64,000 bases of DNA. Source: Budorcas taxicolor (Eukaryota > Chordata > Mammalia > Artiodactyla > Bovidae). Location of the stretch: contig NC_068915.1 of the NCBI RefSeq assembly GCF_023091745.1, forward strand, positions 52,820,001 through 52,884,000. The letters are read 5' to 3'. The notes beneath the pieces are model-generated. The model was not told where the DNA came from, searched no databases, and saw nothing but the letters and a program-made list of their open reading frames with translations. Shown here piece by piece: positions 32,425 to 43,316 of the stretch. The position numbers and the translations under genes are program-made. Positions within the stretch are counted from its first letter, which is position 1. The number at the start of each line of letters is the position of its first letter.

Positions 32425-32693
32425 AATATATGTATGTTAATCCCATGTGCCTAATTTATCTATCTCTGCCCCTCCCTCAATTTCCCCAATCATAGTTTTG
32501 TTTTGTTTTCAATATCTGTGAGTCTCTTCCTGTTTTGTAAATAGGTTAACTTGTATCATCTTTTAAACTTAGATTGCACATATGATATTTGTCTTTGTCT
32601 GATTTACTTCACTTAGTTTGATAATCTCTAAATCCATCCATGTTGTTACAAATGGCTTATTTCCTTCCTTTTAATGGCTGACTCATATACCAT

Positions 32694-32734
<41 letters not shown>

Positions 32735-33066
32735 CTTCTTTATAGATTCCTCAGTTGGTGGACATTTAGATTTCTTCCAAGTCTTGGCTTGGACAGTAAA
32801 TAGTGCTGCAATGATCACTGGGTTGCATGTTTTTTTTTTTCCAAATTATGGTTTTATCTGGATATACGCCCAGTAGTAGGATTGCTGGATAATATGGTAG
32901 TTCTATTTTTAGTTTTTTAAGGAATGACCATACTGTTCTCCATGGTGGTTGTACCAATTAACATTCCCACAAATTGTGTAGCAGAGTTCCGTTTTCTCTC
33001 CACAGCCTCTCCAGCATTTATTGTTTGTAGACTTTTTGGGATGGCCATTCTGATTGGTGTGAAGTA
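32425..33066 (-). mobile_element. L1 ORF2 3' end and 3' UTR, right part
   Basis: The antisense L1 continues from the BovB insertion. UTR text such as GTGAGTCTCTTCCTGTTTTG (32519-32538) is followed by the ORF2 C-terminal coding region, with ATTGCTGGATAATATGGTAG (32881-32900) and TCTCCAGCATTTATTGTTTG (33007-33026). ORF2 is broken: minus frames 32766-32957 and 32917-33114 hold pieces. A (GT)n array sits inside it at 32696-32730. Confidence 0.88.
32696..32730. repeat. (GT)n microsatellite in L1
   Basis: 35 bases of TG/GT repeat, about 17 units, replace the TGTATATATGTA-like stretch of the L1 consensus. It probably expanded from it. Confidence 0.95.
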
Positions 33067-34443
33067 TATATGAGAGAATTCTTCGGAAAAATGAGGAAAC
33101 TGTAGCCTTGACATGTCTAAGCGTTGACTCTAATTTAAGATCTGTATGGCATACTGTGCCTCAGACTTTCATCAGTGGAAAAAAAATAGCCCTTTATGAC
33201 GGTTAAATAAAATACTGTGTTGTAGTGCCATAGAAGTTATACAATAGTTAGATTAAAAACTCAAGTTCACCTGTCATAATATGTTGCACATAACATCCAT
33301 TTTGCTTCAGAAACATGCCTTTCATGTTTCAGTCATGATTCTAGTCAAGAAACAAGAAGCAAAATTCTAAGCAGTCGGCATTCCCAATCATATGTTCTTA
33401 TTAAAAAACATTTCTCCTGCTTATAAGATATCTTTCTTATATAGCCTTTCTTTCCTGTGTTTGGGAGGGGATAAAAGACAAAGTGGAAATAAAAAAAAAA
33501 ATACCCAAAAGTTATGGAATTGTGCTCTACGTGCAAAGAGTACATCTGAGGATTATACTCCATGAAGAATACACTTATGGTTTATGTAGAGCACTCCATA
33601 AAGATTCACTCCAGTAATATTTAAACAGCATGAAGTTATGTGGGCAAGATGATTATAAGAATGCCTACCTATAAGAATTGTGTGCAGATAAGCCATCCAA
33701 TATCAATTACAAAAATTAATTCTATTACTTATTAAGCCACTAACTTCTTGAATCATGAAGCTTTTGGGTGTTTGAACATATAAAACACATTTAAATGAAA
33801 TGTTGTTTCTATGAGACTCCCAATCTCATTATACAAATATCCTCTATAAGCTATTGCATTTTATTATATTATTTATTAAGCAGTTGAACTCATGTGCCAC
33901 ATCATCTGACATTCTAAGATGTTATATAGTCTTAAGCATTTTATATTTGATCCTTTTTGTATGCATAGCTTGCTACATTTATAGATTGACATTTGCATAT
34001 CTGATCAATTACAAACCATCAGCATACAGTGCAATATGATACCTTAGTTTAATTCAATTTCACTTTCAATTGGTTTCATCTTTAAATATTAATTTAGTAA
34101 ATGTGACTGCACAATAGTGCAATTACTTAAAGCGAGAACAGATTTAATCTATTTTTAAAGCTATAGAAGTCAGATTTATGGGTCTATTCTCCAACTATTA
34201 AAATGTATTTGAAAACTGTCATGCATATGACATACTACTTTTTGTGTACCTCCAAGTCACTTCATCAAAAAGCAGATTATGACAGTTTTAAATAAAGTTT
34301 CATAGAAGCACGCGGTCACTTTCCAATGAATAAAAACACAATCAAGCCTCTGTCGGAGATTATTTATGGCAGAGCTTGAAAGTTGCCTGCCTGCAAAAGT
34401 GCTCTGGAGCTCGTCTCTGGATGGCTTTTGTTTATCCTCCATT

Positions 34444-34468
34444 CACACACACACACACACACACACAC
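34444..34468. repeat. (CA)n microsatellite
   Basis: An uninterrupted CA array of 25 bases, about 12 units, in non-repetitive sequence. Confidence 0.95.
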
Positions 34469-34769
34469 GAGTTAACATTTTAATTTTAGACACTTTTGCA
34501 TTAAAGTCAAAATCAGTGTTCCTCCACCACTGGGTCCACACTGGGATTGCAACAACGGACATGTTGTTGAGTGGCAGGTGTGTTTGGCCTCTTTAAATGG
34601 ATGAGGCAGAGTGACTGCAGTCTTCTGCAGCCAGACCGTATTTGTAATACGATACATGCATAATACATGTATAACATAGCTACATCCTGCTCAATATTGA
34701 AGGCATTTTTGTTTTCTACTCTTCATTCATTGTATCTACAGTGTGGGAAAACAGAAATGCAGAATATCT

Positions 34770-34790
34770 GGGGTGGGGGTGAGGGTGGGG
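34770..34790 (+). other. G-quadruplex-like motif
   Basis: Four G-runs are seen: 34770-34773 (4), 34775-34779 (5), 34783-34785 (3) and 34787-34790 (4). Loops of 1, 3 and 1 bases separate them. This satisfies the usual G3+ rule with short loops. No promoter or gene is visible nearby. Confidence 0.55.
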
Positions 34791-35249
34791 ATCAGCATCA
34801 GTGCTAGCTGGAATGCTGTCTTGGAAACATAACAAAGAAACTCTTCCAGAAACGCATGCCCCTAATTCTTATCTTTATGTTTACAAAATGAAAAGCCCAT
34901 ATGTGTCCTTCAACATGCTTCACTGTTTCTAATCCCCACCCCAAGCCTCCTCCTTCTGCTGCTCCTCCTTCTTTCTTCAGCTCAGATTTATGTGAAATAT
35001 TGTTAAAACACAGTATCATTCAGAAAACACTGGGGAATATAGATAAGGAATTTTTTTTCCCCTAAAAAATGTTTATTTCCCACCTCAAGAAAACTGTAAT
35101 AGAAAGTGAATAGAAATCAAAAGATACTTTACATTAGAAAAATGTTTGATCTTCTTGAATTATTTTGCTGAGTTTTCTACCAATTTATTATATATTAAAG
35201 TGTTCTGGGAGAATATTGCTCATGTTGGGCTTTCTGTGAAATAGCTTTA

Positions 35250-35525
35250 AGATCCTGAGTAAATCACACAGCCACTCTGGGCTTCAATTTCATTTTCTGT
35301 TAAGTCAGTGTCTTACATAGCAGTTAAAAGTACATGGACTGAGACGTCTGAACGCTGGCTGTGCCGTTAGTTTCAAGGCCTGGTACAGTGCACACAAAGT
35401 CTCTTGATATCTTGATATCCTAGCAAATAGAGAGGATACCAATAGCATTTTGCTCATAGGGTTATTTTCTAAACTAAGTGAGCTAATAATGTAAAAACAC
35501 TCAAAACTGTGGTTAGCATATATTA
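35250..35525 (+). repeat. MIR SINE, probably two pieces
   Basis: TGGGCTTCAATTTCATTTTC (35278-35297) resembles the MIR core. A second piece begins GCAGTTAAAAGTACATGGACT (near 35321-35341) and includes CTGGCTGTGCCGTTAG, GCTCATAGGGTTATTTTCTA and GTGAGCTAATAATGTAAAAA, in MIR order. Both are on the plus strand and diverged. Confidence 0.65.
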
Positions 35526-37336
35526 AGTAAAATATAAAAGTTTGTTAAAAATAAATAAAATTGTTTATAAACTTTTTGCACTGAAATAAGCCATCAGCTT
35601 TAAAATTCTACTTTGATTTCATACTCTGTGACTTGATAATATCAATAAATTAATTAAAATACCTCTTATATGTGTGGTATTAGAAAGATTTACCCAATTA
35701 CTTATGATGATTTTAGTTTTATAAAAAATATATTGGCCATTATTTTTCAAATGAATCTGTGTACAATTATTAATAGAAAAATGATAAAGGATAGAAGCTT
35801 ATATATGGAAATTCACTGTTCAATGTCACCTTCATTACTTAGATTGAAGTTTCAGTTCTATTTCAAAAAAATAAATAACTTGGCATATTATTTGCTACAT
35901 TTCATATGTAGAGAAGTTGGAAATATTGTGACACATTTATTCTGAGAATGTATGTTGATAATCAAGAAGCAAAATTTAACATGGGGTAACTATACTGACT
36001 TTCTTCCAACCTAATTCTATTATCAAATTTTCTTTATCTTTACTTAGAAATGTTACTAATTTTCTTATATTCTATTTGAGGATCCCAAGTTAAAGGGAAG
36101 TATTACTTCTTTAAATCTATTCTTATGCTCTTTATATATAATATAGATTTATATACTTAAATGTTAAAATTATTCTCTCCAGAAATTTTAAATTCACTGC
36201 TTAATTCCAGGGTGATGAAATGTCCAACAATGTTGAAATGCCTTACAAAATCATGTGACCTAATTTGATATGGAAATACAATTTTAAACCAGTACAGTTC
36301 TCTGCTAGAATATTTTAATACTTCCCTATTTCCAGTGAAAATCTATTTTAAACTACACTTCATGAGTCATTGAGAAGTACTACCAAAAAAGACTTAATTC
36401 AAACAGAGAAAAAATTATATAGATATACACAATGATGAAACAGGAAGGAAATATAGAATGCATCTGGTCCAATCTACTTATTTAAAGGAGAAGAAACTTA
36501 AAACCAGACAGGTTAACTTGTCAAAGGTTTATTCAATAGGACAATGTCATAGCTAAGGCTGGATAAAAGTTATCCTACTTACTGATCATTTTTCATGAGC
36601 AGTGTTTGATATACTTGATACAGGGTTTTGCAAGTGATAGGTATGCAGATATTTTATCAACTTATTTACCGCCATGACTTAGATTTAGGGATTGTCTCCA
36701 TGTTGTTTTACTGCAAACAATATTTTTTAATAGAAGATGCAATTTCTATTCTCTAATCTTTATAATCCCTAAATCACATAATACCATAGCTATGAAAGGT
36801 ACCACTTAATCTCTGAAATTCCCTTGAATCATTAGTGAAATGGTATTATAATGTATTTTCTTTAGAATAAGAAAACTCTGAACCAAACAATATTTTCAAG
36901 TCCCTTGCAAGTTAAGACCTTTCTGAATTTACATGGAAGATATGTCCCTTGGTGTAGAAAGTAATTCATTTGCATTATTCACAAGAGAATTATAAAGATT
37001 TATGGAAAGTACAAATGACTTTCTTTTCATTCTTACCAGGATTTCCAGATGGCTGTGTCGTAGAGAAATGTTCTTACCAAGAAAAAAACAAAAACAAAAC
37101 CTTGCTTGAAATAACAAAGTAAAGTTGTGGGATTGGACATAAAAGAGAAATCCAACACACTCTGAATTTAATCTAAAAGTGAAAATAAAGGTTTGAAATA
37201 AAAAAGATGGGAGAGTTACAGAGTGTGGAAAAGGCAGTTGTCAAGCATATAACTAAACTGTGTCAAAGCTAAATCCCAAATGGGAAAAACACTTGAAAAA
37301 TCAATAAATCTAAAGGTAAGATGACAAAAGAATTCT
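35526..37336. other. Mostly non-repetitive AT-rich stretch
   Basis: No gene is recognised. A MIR-like piece at about 36440-36570 is listed separately. The frame 35670-35945 has no recognisable domain. Confidence 0.5.
36440..36570 (-). repeat. Possible MIR-type fragment
   Basis: The series GCATCTGGTCCAATCTACTT, GGAGAAGAAACTTAAAACCA, GACAGGTTAACTTGTCAAAG follows the antisense MIR-like pattern (gaggaaactgag ... gttaagtaacttgcccaagg). It is strongly diverged. Confidence 0.4.
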
Positions 37337-38174
37337 TCAGTTCAGTTCAGTTCAGTCGCTCAGTCATGTCCGACTTTTTGCGACCCCATGAATCGCAGCA
37401 CGCCAGGCCTCCCTGTCCATCACCAACTCCCGGAGTTCACTCACACTCACATCTATCGAGTTGGTGATGCCATCCAGCCATCTCATCCTCTGTGGTCCCC
37501 TTCTCCTCCTGCCCCCAATCCCTCCCAGCATCAGAGTCTTTTACAATGAGTTAACTCTTCACATGAGGTGGCCAAAGTACTGGAGTTTCAGCTTTAGCAT
37601 CATTCCTCCAAAGATCACTCAGGGCTGATCTCCTTTAGAATGGACTGGTTGGATCTCCTTACAGTCCAAGGGACTCTCAAGAGTGTTCTCCAACACCACA
37701 GTTCAAAAGCATCAATTTTTCGGTGCTCAGCTTTCTTCGCAGTCCAACTCTCACATCCATACATGACCACTGGAAATACCATAGCCTTGACTAGATGGAC
37801 CTTTATTGGCAAAGTAATGTCTTTGCTTTTGAATATGCTATCTAGGTTGGTTATAACTTTCCTTCTAAGGAGTAAGCGTCTTTTAATTTCATGGCTGCAG
37901 TCACCATCTGCAGTGATTTTGGAGCCCCCAAAAATAAAGTCTGACACTGTTTCCATTGTTTCTCTATCTATTTCCCATGAAGTGATGGGACCAAATCCCA
38001 TGATCTTCATTTTCTGAATGTTGAGCTTTCAGCCAACTTTTTCACTCTCCTCTTTAACTTTCATCAAGAGACTTTTTAGTTCCTCTTCACTTTCTGCCAT
38101 AAGAGTGGTGTCATCTGCATATCTGAGGTTATTGATATTTCTCCTGACAATCTTGATTCCAGCTTGTGCTTCTT
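37337..38174 (-). mobile_element. BovB LINE, 5'-truncated
   Basis: A complete BovB 3' end (TTCAGTTCAGTTCAGTCGCT) is followed by antisense C-terminal coding sequence up to the block just before motif C (GCTTGTGCTTCTT at about 38162-38174). The 131-residue minus frame 37615-38010 is the best piece. Confidence 0.92.
37615..38010 (-). pseudogene. BovB ORF2 remnant, region after the RT palm
   Basis: The 131-residue frame covers the conserved region downstream of RT motif C: ITSWEIDRETMETVSDFIFG, GSKITADGDCSHEIKRRLLL, then VMYGCESWTAKKAEHRKIDAFELWCW and RRSNQSILKEISPE. The order matches other copies (22271-22609 minus, 59811-60146 plus). The block CESWTAKKAE...IDAFELWCWRR is well conserved between copies and probably structural. 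The frame starts at an internal Met and is isolated from motif C by a frameshift near 38015-38035, so it encodes no complete enzyme. Confidence 0.75.
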
Positions 38175-40167
38175 TGGGAGGTATATAACACACTAGACCT
38201 CACACTGTCTTTACTAGCTCTCTATTTGTTTTATAATAGTCTTTGATCTGGTTAGATGAATGAGACTTAGGAATTTTTTGGCTAGTGAAGAACTTTGCAC
38301 TGTTACAATGAAGAGGAATATGAGTGAGAGGGATTTAGAGGAACTCATTATTTATCAGTGTTTTAGCATTTGTCTTCTATCTTTACTTACCTGTTCTGTC
38401 ATCAGCTGGAAAACATTATCTGCTTTTAAGGGACTTACACAACTATCTCAGTCCTGCCTAGATATTTTCTCTATCTTGTGGTCAGTTCAATATAATATAA
38501 CATATCAGAGGAGTGAAATCTCATCATATTTACCAGTTCCAGTTACATTCCAAGAGTAGGAGATTATTCAAGGCCAAGGTCACTGAGGGTCATTTTTAGA
38601 ATTCTGTTCACCAAAATAGGGAAAACAGTTCTACTTTAGCCCAGATTTACAAGCATTCATTCAATGCAAAAAGGAGGCCACCAGTTATTTTTAGTGTATA
38701 TTGACTGTTATATTTACTAGATAACATAACAAAAATAATGAGACTTTGCACAGCATTTTTCTTCAGACACTTTCACATTTGCCCCTCATGGGAAAACTTA
38801 GGCAATTCTTATTATATCTACTTTCCAGAGGTAGAAATGGAGCACAGAGATTTTAAGTAAACTCTTATGAAGTTCCGCTACTGGAAAATTCGCAATTCAA
38901 GGGAAAGTCTCAATTCTAAACACATTATGTTTTACTTTACACAGAATTATTTATTGTAGATAATTTGCTTTACAAGAATCATCAAGCATGCTTGCTTTCA
39001 CTATCGACAGAGTGAGTATCTTCCATGGTGTGATGTGCAGTATAACTACATGAGTTAGATATAATGAAAATATTAAAGTAAGGATAGTACCCAATATGAG
39101 GTGAATGATGTTTCCCTGCCCCTCTGAGGCAATGACAGTATTGAATATTAGAGATGAGAATCCAGGGAAAGAACTCCTAATTCAGGACTCTCCATCATCA
39201 ACTGACCCACTTCTCTTTAGGGGGTTCACCAACTGCTTGAGTTGTGGAAATCAGGCTTTCCCCTCTGCTGTATGTCTGCAAGCCTAGTCTGACCTACTTA
39301 GGTTTCTAAATAGCCTTTCCTGGTGCTATATAGTAGTTACACTGAGGAGAGAAACACACTACTCCTTACACTCCCTTAACCTGTTGACTGCCAGATCTGT
39401 TCCATTCCCCAAGAACTGTGCCAGTCTGTTTTCTTGTGTTGAAGTTAGCTTCCTGTTATGATGTAGCTTGATTATTCAGAAAGCTAAGTAATTGAGGTAT
39501 CATTAGATGCAGATCCAGAGGGACACTAAAATCACTTAAGACATCATAACCCCTTCTTCAGAATGACATTTTCAATAGAAATTTTAACTCTGGAATACTT
39601 TCTGCCAAGTTAAAGAAACATACAACTTTAGTAACTAGTTGGTCTTAATATATTGCTTGCAAAATTTGTATAAGGAATCTCAGTGTTGGTCTCTGGAAGA
39701 ATTATGCTAAAATAGGATTTAGATTTATTAGATTATGCTTTGTTGATTTTTGACTTTGCTCTTCTGAGGAATGATACTTCATAAAGTATGTACATTAGCC
39801 TCCATGGCCTGGGAATTTCTTACATATTCTGAGCGTGATTACAAATGACATAACACCGCTTTTTAAGAGTTCAAGTGTCAAAGCAAAGAGCTCTATCGGA
39901 AATTATTATAGTAGCGTCAAAAGGAAAGGTAGCCACTTCTAATTATAACATAGGCCAAATGTAAAGGACAATTAAAAAAAAAAGAAAAAGAAAATATAAA
40001 TATACTGATATGATAGAGAGAAAGAAAGGTAAGCAGAAAATAGATTACAGATAACAGATTTGTTATCTTTCTGGTATTTCAGCAATCTGAAATACTTATT
40101 TTGGCTTGGTAAAACAATCTAAATATATTTTACTTCAATTTTGAAATTTGGATAGGAGAAGTAAATT
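38175..40167. other. Mostly non-repetitive stretch
   Basis: No gene is recognised. A MIR-like piece lies at 38750-38905. Frames 38260-38559 and 39105-39287 have no recognisable domain. Confidence 0.5.
38750..38905 (-). repeat. Possible MIR SINE
   Basis: CAATTCTTATTATATCTACT, AGAGGTAGAAATGGAGCACA and GAGATTTTAAGTAAACTCTT follow the antisense MIR order (tattattatccccatt ... gatgaggaaactgaggcacagag ... gttaagtaactt). It is diverged. Confidence 0.5.
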
Positions 40168-40881
40168 TCAGTTCAGTTCAGTCACTCAGTTGTGTCTGAC
40201 TCTTGTGACCCCAAGAACCACAGCACGCCAGGCCTCCCCGTCCATCACCAACTCCCAGAGTTTACTCAAACCCATGTCCATTGAATCGGTGACACCATCC
40301 AACTGTCTCATCCTCTGTCGTCCCCTTCTCCTCCTGCCCTCAATCTTGCCCAGGATCAGGGTCTTTTCCAATGAGTCAGCTCTTCACATCAGGAAGTATT
40401 GGAGTTTCAGCTTCAGCATCAGTCCTCCCAATGAACACCCAGGACTGATCTCCCTTAGGATGGACTGGTTGGATTTCCCTGCAGTCCAAGGGGCTCTCAA
40501 GAGTCCTCCAGCTCCACAGTTCAAAAGCATCAATTCTTTGGTTCTCAGATTTCTTTATAGTCTAACTCTCACATCCATACATGACTATTGGAAAAACTAT
40601 AGCCTTGACTAGACAGACCTTTGTTGGCAAAGTAATGTCTTTGCTTTTTAATATACTGTCTAGGTTGGTCGTAACTTTCTTTCCAAGGAGTAAGCGTCTA
40701 TTTTAATTTCATGGCTGCAATCACCATCTGCAGTGTTTTTGGAGCCAGAAAAATAAAGTCAGCTACTGTTTCCACTGTTTCCCCAACTATTTGCAATGAA
40801 GTGATGGGACCAGATGCCATGATCTTAGTTTTCTGAATGTTGAGCTATAAGCCAACTTTTTCACTCTCCTCTTTTACTTTC

Positions 40882-40999
40882 TTTCTTTTTTTTTTTTCAA
40901 TTTTTGTTAATATCAGATTCTTTTTTAATTGAACTATAGTTGATTTACAATGTTGTGTTAATTACTGCTGTATAACAAAGTGATTCAATTATACATATA
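40882..40999 (-). mobile_element. L1 3' tail inserted in BovB
   Basis: A T-rich start is followed by TTGAACTATAGTTGATTTAC (40929-40948) and ACAATGTTGTGTTAATTACT, then AACAAAGTGATTCAATTATA, the antisense L1 3' end. The BovB continues on each side (ACTTTC before, TCAAGAGGCTC after). No clear target duplication was found. Confidence 0.85.
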
Positions 41000-41417
41000 T
41001 CAAGAGGCTCTTTAGTTCTTCTTCACTTTCTGCCATAAGGGTGGTGTTATCTGCATATCTGAGGTTATTGATATTTCTCCAGGCAATCTTGATTCCAGCT
41101 TGTGCTTCTTCCATCCCAACATTTTTCATGATGTACTCTGCATAGAAGTTAAATATGCAGGGTGACAATATACAGCCTTGACGTACTCCTTTTCCTATTT
41201 GGAACCAGTCTGTTGTTGCATGTCCAGTTCTGACTGTTGCTTCCTGACCTGCATACAGGTTTCTCAAGAGGCAGGTCAGGTGGTCTGGTATTCCCATTGC
41301 TTTCAGAATTTTCCAGTTTATTGTGATCCACACAAAGGTTTGAATAATCAATAAAGCAGAAATAGATGTTTTTCTGGAACTCTCTCGCTGTTTTGATGAT
41401 CCAGCAGATGTTGGCAA
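40989..41417 (-). pseudogene. BovB reverse transcriptase remnant, catalytic YADD changed to YADN
   Basis: The 142-residue frame contains the consensus motif B (KGVRQGCILSPCIF) and motif C as RYADNTTLM, with the second catalytic Asp replaced by Asn at residue 124 (codon at 41048-41046). Loss of this metal ligand should abolish polymerisation. The frame reads through the SEEELKSLL helix and ends in L1-derived residues (IYV) at the L1 insertion. Motif A lies in an overlapping, shifted frame (41149-41472: CFIDYSNLCVDHNKL), which is itself disrupted. Confidence 0.8.
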
Positions 41418-42579
41418 TTTGAATTGGTTCCTCTCCCTTTTCTAAAACCAGTTTGAACATCTGGAAGATCATAGTTCAATTATTGAAGCCTGGCTTGGAG
41501 AATTTTGAGCATTACTTTACTAGTGTATGAGATGAGTGCAGTTGTGTGGTAGTTTGAGCATTCTTTGGCATTGCCTTTCTTTGGGATTGGAATGAAAACT
41601 GACCTTCTCTAGTCCTGTGGCCACTACTGAGTTTTTTTTAATTTGTGGGCATATTGAGTGCAGCACTTTCACAGCATCATCTTTCAGGATTTGAAATAGC
41701 TCAACTGGAATTCCATCACCTCCACCAGCTTTGTTCATAGTGATGCTTCCTAAGGCACAATTGACTTCACATTACAGGATGTCTGGCTCTAGGTGAGTGT
41801 GAGTGATCACATCATTGTGATTATCTGGGTTGTGAAGATCTTTTTTGTGCAGTTCTTCCGTGTATTCTTGCCACCTCTTCTTAATATCTTCTCCTTCTGT
41901 TAGGTCTATACCATTTCTATCCTTTACTTTGCCCATCTTTGCATGAAATATTCCCTTGGTATCTCTAATTTTCTTGAAGAGATCTCTAGTCTTTCTCATT
42001 CTATTGTTTTCCTCTATTTCTTTGAACTGATCACTGAGGAAGGCTTTTTTTTAAATCTCTCCTTGCTATTCTTTGGAACTCTGCATTCAAATGGGTATAT
42101 CTCTCCTGTTCTCCTTTGCTTTTTGCATCTCTTCTTTTCCCACTTATTTGTAAGGCCTCTCAGATAGTCACTTTGTTTTTTTCATTTTTTTTTTTTTCCT
42201 TGGGGATGGTCTTGATTCCTGTCTCCTGTACAATGTCACAAACCTCTGTCCATAGTTCATCAGGCACCCTATCAGATCTAGTCCCTTAAATCTATTTTTC
42301 ATTCCACCATATAGTCATAAGAGATTTAATTTAGTTCATACCTGAATGGTCTAGTGGTTTTCCTCACTTTCTTTAAGTCTGAATTTGGCAATAGGGAGTT
42401 CATGGTCTGAGACACAGCCAGCTCCCGATCTTGTTTTTGCTGACTGTAGAGGTTCTCCATCCTTGGTTGCAAAGAATATAATCAATCTGATTTTGGTGTT
42501 GACCATTTGGTGATGTCCATGTGTAGAGTCCTCTCTTGTGTTGTTGGAAGTGGGTGTTTGCTATGACCAATGCATTCTC

Positions 42580-42846
42580 TTAGCAGAACGCTATTAGCCT
42601 TTGTCCTGCTTCATTCTTTACTCCAAGGCTAAATTTGCCAGTTACTCCAGGTGTTTCCTGATTTCCTCCTTTTGAATTCCAGTCCCCTATAATGAAAAGG
42701 ATATCTTTTGGGGGTGTTAGTTCTAGAAGGTCTTGTAGGTGTTCATAGAACCATTCAACTTCAGCTTCTTTAGCATTACTGGTCAGGACATAGACTTGGA
42801 TTACTGTGATATTGAATGGTTTACCCTGGAAACAAACAGAGATCAT
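42580..42846 (-). pseudogene. BovB endonuclease remnant with GDWN motif
   Basis: This 88-residue frame is the second half of the AP-type endonuclease: ITVIQVYVLTSN, EWFYEHLQDLLELTP and then ILFIIGDWNSKGG, where the Asp and Asn of GDWN are the conserved catalytic pair of this nuclease family. It keeps what the plus-strand copy at 4553-4999 lost through its frameshift. The first half of the domain is in a separate frame (42883-43179). It stops at 42580 within the element. Confidence 0.75.
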
Positions 42847-42882
42847 TCTGTTATTTTTGAGATTGCATCCAAGTACTGCATT

Positions 42883-43179
42883 TCAGACTCTTTTGTTGAC
42901 CATGATGGCTACTGCATTTCTTCTAAGGGATTCCTGCTCACAGTAGTAGATATAATGGTCATCTGAGTTAAATTCTCCCATTCCAGTCTGTCTTAGCTCA
43001 CTGATTCCTAGAATGTCGATGTTCACTCTTGCCATCTCTTGTTTGACCACTTCCAATTTGTCTTGATTCATGGACCTAACATTCCAGGTTCCTATGCAGT
43101 ATTGCTTTTTACAGCATTGGACCTTCCTTCTACCACTAGTCCCATCCACAACTGGGTGTTGTTCTTGCTTTAGCTCCAT
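42883..43179 (-). pseudogene. BovB endonuclease remnant, N-terminal half
   Basis: The 98-residue frame begins near the true BovB ORF2 N-terminus and shows YCIGTWNVRSMN (the conserved Asn of the first endonuclease motif), then VNIDILGISELRQTGMGEFN with the catalytic Glu retained. It ends at NKRV, a frame break before the strand that starts with RNAVLGC in other copies. Together with 42580-42846 it shows where the endonuclease motifs of this family lie. Confidence 0.75.
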
Positions 43180-43316
43180 CCCTTTCTGGAGTTATTTCTC
43201 CACTGATCTCCAGTAGCATATTGGGCATCTTCCGACCTGGGGAGTTCATCTTTCAGGGTCCTATCATTTTGCCTTTTCATACTGTTCATGGGGTTATCAA
43301 GGCAAGAATACTGAGG

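Larger units (their letters stand above)
33067..35249. other. Non-repetitive stretch with a (CA)n and a G-rich motif
   Basis: No gene is recognised. It includes an unusually complex 34260-34445 segment, a (CA)12 array and a possible G-quadruplex, all listed separately. Confidence 0.5.
40168..43316 (-). mobile_element. BovB LINE, nearly full length, split by an L1 tail
   Basis: Antisense BovB runs from the 3' end (TCAGTTCAGTTCAGTCACTC at 40168) through C-terminal region, RT (about 41000-41750), linker (41770-42300) and endonuclease (42380-43120) to the 5' leader at about 43316. It totals about 3.03 kb once the 118-base L1 insert at 40882-40999 is removed. It is frameshifted many times. Confidence 0.94.
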
